Source: Azolla pinnata
Taxonomy: Eukaryota; Streptophyta; Polypodiopsida; Salviniales; Salviniaceae
Assembly: GCA_037176905.1 (NCBI GenBank)
Contig: JBBBWG010027579.1
Location: 1,291-35,333 of the forward strand
Length of the DNA: 34,043 nucleotides
Direction: 5' to 3'
Part shown: in pieces, positions 1-9,200 of the stretch
How the letters are laid out: each line of letters starts with the position of its first letter
Numbering within the stretch: the stretch's first letter is position 1
Program-made: the position numbers and the translations under genes
Notes under the pieces: model-generated
What the model saw: only the letters and a program-made list of their open reading frames with translations
Database searches by the model: none
Told to the model about the DNA's origin: nothing

Positions 1-333
1 TAGGGTTTAGGGTTTAGGGTTTAGCAGGGTTAGGGTTTAGGGTTTAGTAGGGTTTAGGGTTTAGCAGGGTTAGGGTTTAGGGTTTAGGGTTTAGGGTTTA
101 GCAAGGTTAGGGTTTAGAGTTTAGCAGGGTTAGGGTTTAGGGTTTAGTAGGGTTTAGGGTTTAGGGTTTAGCAGGGTTAGGGTTTAGGGTTTAGTAGGGT
201 TTAGGGTTTAGCAGGGTTAGGGTTTAGGGTTTAGGGTTTAGGGTTTAGGGTTAAGTAGGGTTAGGGTTTAGGGTTTAGGATTTAAGATTTAGTAGGGTTT
301 AGGGTTTAGGGTTTAGGGTTTAGGATTTAGGAT
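1..333. repeat. Telomere-like TTTAGGG array
   Basis: The stretch is almost entirely TTTAGGG heptamers with TTAGGG and interrupted variants such as TTTAGCAGGG, TTTAGTAGGG and TTTAGGA. The G-rich strand is the plus strand. A chromosome end at the left of this window would show CCCTAAA on the plus strand, so this is interstitial repeat and not a terminal telomere. It lies directly beyond the splice donor of the ABCG exon, so it would be part of that gene's first intron, read as CCCTAAA in the gene's sense direction. The array runs off the left edge, so its full length is unknown. Confidence 0.95.
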
Positions 334-343
334 CGGATCGCAC

Positions 344-812
344 CTGCAAGAGCATCGAGCAAGGTGGACTTGCCAGAGCCGGAGGGGCCCATGATGGCGG
401 TCATGTGGCCGGGTTGTGCGTAGCCGGTGATGCCGCCGCCGCCGTGAAGGATGGGCCGCCGCCGCTCGCCCCGCGAATTCACCGCAAACACCTCCACCTC
501 CTTCCACGCGAGCCACGCGCCAGAGACGCTGCCCATCTCATCGCCAGCAACGACGGCTTCCTCCTTCTGCTGCTTCAGTAGCACTGTTGTTCTCTTCTTC
601 CACGGCTTCTGGCTCAGGGGGCTCGGTCGAGGGTTCTGGTGCTGGTGCTGGTGCTGGTGCTGGTGCTGGTGCTTGCCGATGATGTCGACGGCGAGATGCT
701 CCGCGGCATCCCCCTCCCACGGCCCCGCCCAATCTTCCATTTTCATCCTCAGCGACGAGCTCGATCCCCGCCTCGCAGAACCGACCACCCCCGCTGCCGC
801 AAGGCTCTCCAT
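344..812 (-). CDS. ABCG (WBC) half-transporter, exon 1 only
   Basis: This is the amino-terminal exon of an ABC transporter of subfamily G, the plant half-transporters that export lipids, cutin or wax precursors and hormones across the plasma membrane using ATP. The 156 codons start at the ATG at 812. Residues 48-59 are six His-Gln repeats. The start of the nucleotide-binding domain follows, with a beta-strand segment LAWKEVEVF, the [16 protein letters not shown] approach and Walker [10 protein letters not shown] at about residues 142-150, then LLDALAG. The exon ends in GCAG followed by GTGCG, a good splice donor that splits a Gly codon after one base. The signature motif, Walker B and the membrane domain lie outside the window. 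The approach to Walker A most resembles the ABCG11/ABCG12 cuticular-lipid group, but the exact member cannot be told. The exon is much richer in G and C than its surroundings, typical of 5' exons in monocots. Confidence 0.85.
637..672. repeat. (TGGTGC)6 hexanucleotide microsatellite in coding sequence
   Basis: Six perfect TGGTGC units on the plus strand encode alternating His-Gln on the minus strand, in the variable amino-terminal tail of the ABCG protein ahead of the ATP-binding domain. Changes by whole units would keep the frame, so the tract could vary in length between individuals. Confidence 0.9.
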
Positions 813-3294
813 GCACCCTGCTAGCTACCTCTAGTTGTAACTAGCTGCTTTCTTATTAGAAGAGGAGCTGCCTGTGTACAGTGTACAGTGACCAACCCTG
901 GAGAGAGAGCACAGTTTTTTTTTGCCAAAATGAAGCTACTTTCTCATTAGTTAGGAAGGAGAGACAGCACAGTTATTACGGATCTGCTGCCACTAATGGT
1001 GAGCTGTATCTCCGAGAGAAAAGAATGGATCGAAGGGTGATTAACCACACCAACCACCCCCTTGGGGCGAAGGAAGGACTGAAGACGAATCCAAAGTACC
1101 AGCCATATAGGTTTGCTCTAGAATCCAAAATAACCAAATGGATTTGTTCTACTCCCAAGATAACCGGTTTCCCACTTATCCTACCTTTACACCATTTAAA
1201 CTAGCCCTATAAATTGGTTTCCCTAAGGCTATGCCGATAACAGACACTATCCACGAAACTTGACGGACAAAACCAGACTAGCCAACCTCTCCACACACAC
1301 ACATATGCACACACACCAAACATGTAAGTTGTAACACCAACCAATCTGAGCTGAGCTGAGCTTGAGCGATCGATCTGTGGCTCGCAATCCTTCTCGCCAT
1401 CTCGAACAAGAAACACAAATTTATGATCGCCGACAATGAAAACCCGTTCTTTTTCACGATTCATTGAAGTCATGCCATCCACCTGCATTTCCTGCTTCCC
1501 CCTTTCGTGGCTCGTTGAGAGGACGATCGCCTTTTTTTTTTTTCCTGTCATCCTAGCAAAGCACCCTAAGCAAATCCATCCAGTTAGGGGGGGCAATCCG
1601 TTAAAAATTGAACCACAACCGTAAAGCCCAAATCCACAGCACGTGAGGAAGTTATGAGCTCTTACCTGCCGCCAGGATGCATTCACTAAGGGTGGATGCA
1701 CCACATTTCCACCCCAAGCCCTTTGCCCACGAGCTTCATCCAAGTCTTCTTGTTGTACATACCCATAGCGATGCTTCCGATTCGTTGAAATGTTCACCGC
1801 ATTTCTTCTGCCCACACTTGACTATAGACATTGAAGTTGTTTTTTTGGTTTGATGATGAAGGAGATGGTGAAAAGGTAACTGGTACATCTGTAGAGGATC
1901 TCGGTATGCTGGTACCACTTTCAAACAAACCTTAAGGATATGATCCAAGGTGTTTCGAAAGTAATGCTCGAATGAAGAAGAATTCGAGCAATCTGACGTT
2001 GAGATCGGACCTCGTCCGATTGTAGCACATCTCGTCTGCCTCTCCATGTCAATGGTCTGCCTGTAAAGTGGCATTTTCATGATGATACAATTTCCTCATC
2101 ATCCAAAACCTCCACAGAAGGTTCGATGAAGCTCTTATGAGCGAGGCATCGTGCCATCTGTATTGACGCATCAAATAGCTTCTTTCGCGGCTTTCTTCAT
2201 CTAAGATATTTGAATCCACTTGTAATTAGGAATCACAATCGATCCATCATTCCCTCCTCTGATGCATTTCTATGGGGGATTTAGCAAACGTGTTGCCCAA
2301 TCTGTGTTGACAAACCTTCTCGACAACTTGCTTTAAAATCATTAATACAATGTTCATATCTTCACTAGTTATCATGCATGTCAATGATGATCACACACGC
2401 CAAAAGAAGCGATAGTTAAACTCTCCTTATTGCATTGGACACCTCCATTTTTTGCTCCTTTTCTTGCATAACATTGCTTTCCTGTTATGCATCCCTATGT
2501 CCCTAATCTTGTTTCAGCACTCGATTATTTCCACAATCATGGGTCTCACTAATATGCCTTCTATCATCCAAATTCTTTCTGATCAACACCACATTCAGTT
2601 TTCTATACCCAATATTCTGTTCCTTTTAGTCAATTTATTCATAATCTTCAATCCAATGAACGATTATATACACTTTATGTAAGTATATAATCCTTGATCT
2701 TGTGTTCTGATAGATTTAGTACAGTTATCTTTAAGGTTAATGGAAACAAAAGTCAATGACCTGAAAAAAGATGTTTCTCACCTATGACTAAACTTTTGTG
2801 CAAATGTCACAATCACATATATACCACCCTTACCCTATGCCTAAAGCTTATCGAAACAAAAAATCTGACTAGATACAGTGTGAATTACCATGCCTTTTTG
2901 TCATCCTCGAGTACACTGTTGTGAACTTTTAGTTATCCTCAACATGAACCTATATATATGAGAAAGAAAATTACCATATATGTGTTGCTCTCTTGGACAG
3001 TGATAAATCCAAGATCTGCAATACCGACCATGTTAGACTGAATCCATTTAAGTCAATAATAAAATTGTTCTAGAAATCAAAGGGTCATGGTGAAATTATT
3101 TATGACACAACCGCCATATACAGAAATGACCAAGAGTCTTGATTTAATTCGACAAAAAAATGGAGGTGACTTCCATCGGTTCTCTCCCTTTCTATACATA
3201 ATCTATAGGTGCAAGTTCTGAGTTGCTGTGTAAGGGGCAATGACGAAAACGTGATTCTAAATATAGATGATTGACAGCCCTGTGTATACCTTTT
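813..3294. other. Region between ABCG 5' end and LETM1-like 3' end
   Basis: This 2.5 kb holds the upstream region of the ABCG gene and the downstream region of the LETM1-like gene, both transcribed leftward. No complete gene was found. The stretch from about 1660 to 2400 has short open minus-strand segments and one exon-like piece (listed separately). The stretch 2400-3290 is AT-rich, with nothing recognisable. No clear TATA box or polyadenylation signal could be assigned with confidence. Confidence 0.6.
1666..1824 (-). other. Exon-like open segment of unknown origin
   Basis: On the minus strand a stop-free segment of 53 codons runs from an AG border (GTCTATAG, next base 1824) to a near-perfect splice donor (CGGCAG then GTAAGA, exon end 1666). 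The reading includes YGYVQQEDLDEARGQRAWGG. I do not recognise the family. Just upstream, around 1860-2080, another minus-strand frame reads SFEHYFRNTLDHILKVCLKV. That faintly recalls the helical segment ahead of the nuclease domain in PIF/Harbinger-type transposases, but the match is weak. It could be a decayed mobile element, a non-coding RNA exon or chance. Confidence 0.2.
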
Positions 3295-6200
3295 TTACTT
3301 CAAATCTCCACTTGCGTTCTGCAATTGCAGGAGATTTGTCTCTTGTACCTGTGCATCCATCTTTTTCAGTTGTTCCAACTGTTTCAACAAATCAAGCCGT
3401 TCTGGAGAGTATGCAGATGGAATCTGCAGGTTATAACTCAAATCAGTATGTTCGGCTCCTTGCAAAGCTCTTTGCTTTGCAAGAATACTATTAAAACAGC
3501 AACAGCAAATTGGAATTTCCTTCAGCAGGCTTAATTACAACAATTTATGTGGGGTCAAAAACATAGGATGAATCATTTGCTTAATGGGCCCTATAAACAG
3601 ATGGACTAAAATCTAAGGAAGCCCAATCACACCACTTTGTTATTTTAATTCATTATAAGAAGTCTGAATAATCCAAGAAAAACAGGAACCTTAATACTTA
3701 ATAACAAAATGTTTTTAAAACAGAAGTACAATAAAGTGTAAATGCTTACTAGACCAGGGACATATTTCTGTATTGCAGCTAGTATGGCGGCATGACCAAC
3801 AGCAGTTACCTAAAAAAGAGTAAGGGCATTTGAATTTATGGATTTCTAAACTCACTTGGACATGAAGCGTATCCAATTGAAATTTCCAAACTTGATTAAT
3901 CAATGGAAGCCAAAATCCTCACAGGAAGAAGCATAAGGATGCCGATAGGTATGACTGATGCCAAATCTGTACATGTCCTCCTCAAGATTTTCCTTTCTCT
4001 ATCTGTCAACCTGTGGCCTGCCATGCTACTTCTGAGTAAAGAAACAGCTACCATCACGTCTGTGGCAAGAAGCTGAGTTCCTTTTAGTACATCCTGCAAA
4101 CCACCAAAATATGAACTTAAAAGAAAGGCCAATTTATAACACAGAAGCATCAAACACATCATCAACTCACAATAGTTGCATTTTTTAACTTGATCGTTGA
4201 GTCGCTCAACATTTCCCATGCTTTGTTCCTCTCCTTGCTATTTTGGGCAGTATGGGCGAGAGCTGTCGATACCTCCTACTCACAAAGAAGGCAGCTTTCA
4301 GAAATTGGATACCCGTATAATACCAACATAAACTCCAGAAAAATCCTAACAGAACGTCAAATTTTGAGCATGCAGTTAAGATTCAATTCAATTTACAAAA
4401 TTTTATATAATCCTTCTGATACACAACCAACTGAGGAACAATTAAAAAGTAAACCTATTGTGAGCTTAAGTTTTAGTATAAATTTTACATTTGAAAGGTT
4501 TTTAGCCTAGATACTTTTTGCTAAGCAATCATATTTGGAAAACCTGCATCTTATATTTTTAGTCTGTGAGTTCAGAACTGGAACTGACTGCTAATAGGTC
4601 CTAAATAAGATCAGCATCAAAAATTATGAAGCGGTTTTTCACTGATTACAGCACAGACACAAATTCACTCTTCAAGGTCCTCAAAAGAAAGTAGCTAATC
4701 TCCTTTTATAAAAGGAGAAACCCTAGGCCGTTGGTTCAAGAGACAAGACCTTCAGAAGGTTATCTCTCATCATAGAATTTATAGTAAATCAATCCTTACC
4801 CATATTTCCATTGCGAATCAACCCACACATACCAGAACGTTAGAAAACATCATGGTAAAAACTAGCTCATGGTTAGCTATGGTTACCCTGATAACATCAA
4901 TGAAATTCTTAAATCCTTTATTTGGCAAAACTGAGCCTTTTTATCTACCCTAATGGAGTCAATTATGATGTTGTATCTCTTTCTGTGCTTTAGAGACCAC
5001 TTGCCTAGCTCATGCCATCAGTTTGTGAGTGTCTCATGCTTGTGGAATATACATACAATTGTTCCAAATATTAGGTTACTGTGAAGTTTCCCAATGGAAT
5101 GATAGCAGGGTCAGTTGTGATTCTCATAACACCAATCAAGTTCTTCGATCCTTGAATTGAAAAACTTGGGCCTCTATATATCCTAATATACTTAATCAAT
5201 AATGATGTAGAGACTCTTTTGATGATTCAGACAAGTGTTTTAGAGAATGTTACAGAGACCAGCTGCCTGGCTGATGCTACAGTTTGTGAGTCGGCATATT
5301 CTATTGTGGACGAGATCTCATGCTTGTGAAGTAAATGTACGATCATTCCAAGGAGTCAAGTGACCCTGATGGTGGGATAGTAGGATGAGTAAGGCTAGCA
5401 TCCCCTCGAAATAATGTGGTACTGATGGTATAAAGCTATGATAGTTTTAGCTTGATGAATGCAACATACAGTTCTACCTTATTCTTATCGTATAGAATAG
5501 AAGCTTCCATCCAAAGAGTCAGCAAACGTGTACAGAACCTGAGAGTTTTGCTAAGCCCAAGTAAAGTTTTATATTACAGCACCGATGTCTATTACAATGA
5601 GTTGAAGAGTTGCGTTTATTGAAAACCTTTGATGCACTAAGCGTTCATGTAAAATTTATTGGCACTTTTAACCCTTCAGCAAAAGTTTTGAGATATTACT
5701 GTTGAATCTGGTGTATCTTCAGGCGTATCTTCTGTACAAGCACGGATTCGAAGATCAAGCTCAAACAACTCACGTTGTAAATCCTCAAATTTAGCGAATT
5801 CCTTTGACACAACAGTTGACATAGCAGGAGCCTCATATAAATCGTCAACCTGCACACATTTTCCTCATTGAATTACAGGAATAACCTGCCTTTGGATGTG
5901 AAAATAAGTATGCCGCATCACTACAGGTTCAAGCTTACATCTAATGGCATATCATCAGATGGTGTCACTTTTGCAGAGGTCAATTTTCTGTTTAGCCCCT
6001 GAGCATAATTCTTGTCTCTCTCAATAGCTGAAGGTCTACTACAAGAAAAGCGAAACGGACGAAACTTTCTTACGTAGATACAAAGAAGATAGAGCATTTT
6101 GGTATAATACAAATTAGAACTTTAAATTAAAACTAGCAAACGAATAGAATTTCTATTTGAGCAGCAACATAAGATATCAGGAAAATAATTATAAACACTG

Positions 6201-9200
6201 TGATTATTTGAAAATCAAGATTATAGAAAAGCGAACCTTATTGGTTGTTTTGTACGCAGTGCAGTAGCATCCAATATATCCTCAGTGTTCATGAAATCAG
6301 CCTGAATCTCGTCCTCTTTTAACATCTGCTCATCAAGCATAGAGTATAATAATGACAACTTTGTTGGAACTACAATGCATCATGTATCAAAGTTTTACAT
6401 GTTCCTGTAGACAGACACTACTTACCAGATATCAGAAAATTTCTAACAGCTTAACAGAGAAAATAAGAAAGAGCAAAGAAACTGAACTTTCTACTTCACT
6501 AAAGGAAGCAAATCCTTTTGTATATTGAAAAGAAAAAGGAACCAAATAAAGCATTGCAGATACCTGGTTTAATTTTCTCTGGTTTCTGGCAGAGGCCTTA
6601 TCTTTTAAAGCCCTTTTCAGAGCCTCTGCTTCTCTTTTCAGGCGCTTTAACTTTTGAAGGCTTATCTGTATAGCTGTCAAATGAACACTCCCATTTCTGA
6701 AGTTTGAAAGCTTAATTTGCTTCAATTGTTCTTCTAACTTGAACAACACTTCCTCCACTGTCATCAAATCCTACTCCATAAATGCTATCACTTAGCGTAA
6801 GTAACACATAAATTTTTTTTCAAATTCCATGAAGCATAATTAACTAAATTAGCAACAAGAGTAACGTTTCTTATAAGCTTCCCCTTTACATAGAAAAATA
6901 TGACGCTTGGCATCTCTATTGATTGGGCCACTTAAAGAACTTCATGGATCTTAAATATCACACATGGAAACAATGATCAATATTCCAAATCTGTGTTCCT
7001 GGCCCTGACTTCTGGGTTCCCTATTACTCAAATGGTATTTCTAGCAAGCCAATCTCCACACACAGCCAGTCTTTCATTTTGTCGTGCTGAAAGATATTAA
7101 TCACATCAAATTTCAAAATTAAGCATGTGAGCCTATAAAATAAAGTACACAAGTTAGTGAGTAAAAAGGTCACAGGAAGAAAGACAGTCAACAGTATTAA
7201 TGTCTCGGGGACCAAGAGAGCCTATGAATCTCTTTGGCCAACCTAGGGATCATCATTGAACAAGTGGTTTATCTGGAAATAATGAAATAAATAACGGAAC
7301 TACTTGTAGCCTACTTGACTTCATGACTTCAGCCTGTATTATTATGTTTTGCGGCTCAAACACAGTATCAATATCTGTATCATTGATATCATCCTCCTCA
7401 AAGACCACGGTGGGGATCTCTCCTGCTGAAAAATTTGTCCACTAGGAAGGGATCATAAACTTCATTCTGCAGCAGCAGTAGGTGGCTATGAACAATGTGT
7501 GTATACAGAAGGTATATGAAAATGGTACTGTTGACAAGCAAAGACTAATTTTTATGATAGGCAAGTATGTGTCTTACACTAGGCACTGGATTCGATGGTA
7601 TCAAAATCCTAGTACTAGACATGCAATGCATCTAGATATGAGGATTTTCATTTGCAGTTGAGCCACCCTCACAATGGTCTAATAGTATGCATATACACGA
7701 AGCCTCGTATTAAGTCTTTGATGAAACATCCAGGGTTCTTGCAAATACTCATCAAAGTTGCAAGAACCTACCTTGTCAAAGGCTTCTAATTGCTCCTTCA
7801 AAATATTGAGTTCAACATCCTTGTTCATGTCAATTACATTCAAACGCTCCTTTATCCCTCCAGACCTCCAAGACTGCACGAACCTCCTCGCCTTCTCTCC
7901 AATACTTTTGTATGATGAATCTTCATGAAGTAAGTAGTTCACGGTTTGTTCCACTTGCATTGCAGCTCTGGCCATCATGATTCTATAAGGAACTATCGAA
8001 AATATTAACAATACGAAGTAGTAATAAAATCAACAGAGGTTTTACGACTAGTAGGAAATACCAAATAACAAAGGAATCAAATCAACGCTACAGAATCCCT
8101 CTGATGATAGAAAAATAAATTAACTAACCTATTGAAACTTTTTGGCCGATACCTTCGACTAGTAGCTGCCACACAGTCATAAAGACGGGAGCGACTGCAA
8201 TCCGACGTCAAAGATCTCATGAAGATGACCACTGAATTCTTTCATTGTTGTGAGAATCAGAAAATGACAAGATAGCAACAAGTAAAATGGTGTTACATGC
8301 TTGATAAGAATGTCCTAGTTGAAGGACTTTGATCCTGGATAATCCAGTCACTGTACAACATGAAATCATCAACCCAACATGAAACAATACTCAAAGCAGC
8401 AGCCAGAGCCTCGCCTTCATTATCCTTCAAATCATTCACATCATTCATGGTTTGTTCAAAGAAAGGAATCCACAGTAACTCCTCACTGGCTACCTGAAAT
8501 AAATTGAAGAGACATTATCTCATCTTAATCATTTTGCTCATCTGACCAGGACAAAAGAAATTAAATTAGCTCTCCCCACACAACCTCCACAAACAGTTGG
8601 TATGCAGCCAATGATGCTAATTGTGGATAAAACGTAACAGCACCACCCTCCAAGTACCTACAAATCATGTATCTTTTATAGCATGCGTGGCATTATGACC
8701 ACAAGATTGATTGACATCACCATTACAGAAGATAATATCCACATCTTAAACATCACATGATTAAAATGCAATTCTAAATACCTAAAAAAACCAAGGGTAG
8801 GATCCTCCAGATTAATTCTTTTTGATGCCAACAAAGAACGAGCTTTCCTTCCTAAAGCACTGAAAAAGCCAAACACTGCAAGATCTTGCTCAAGGACCTG
8901 AAAACATGGTGATATTTTGCCAGATGAATAAAGAGAATATGCATGTTTCAAATCCACAAAGCATAAGCATGCAACCTCAGATGAAGCAAGCTTCGCACGG
9001 ACCCCTTCTCTTTCTATTGCGTCTCTGAGTAATCTCTGAATTAATCCAACCCAAAATGCTCTCTCTTTTTCATCAAAATCAGATGTATTTTTTTGTGCCG
9101 CTTGTGGTCCAAAGTATTTTAGAAATTGTGTCTTAAGACCAAGGGTGTCAGTAATATGATAAACGTCTTCAATGGATAAGCACTCTAACAATGCGCCCAT

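Noticed and set aside
1..333. A true chromosome end at the left of the window
   Set aside because: The plus strand carries the G-rich TTTAGGG; a left-hand telomere would show CCCTAAA on the plus strand. The array is also interrupted and directly follows a gene exon.
451..834. Plus-strand open frame opposite the ABCG exon with Trp-Cys repeats
   Set aside because: It is the complement of the GC-rich coding exon and of its TGGTGC repeat. The minus-strand reading has Walker A and a splice donor.
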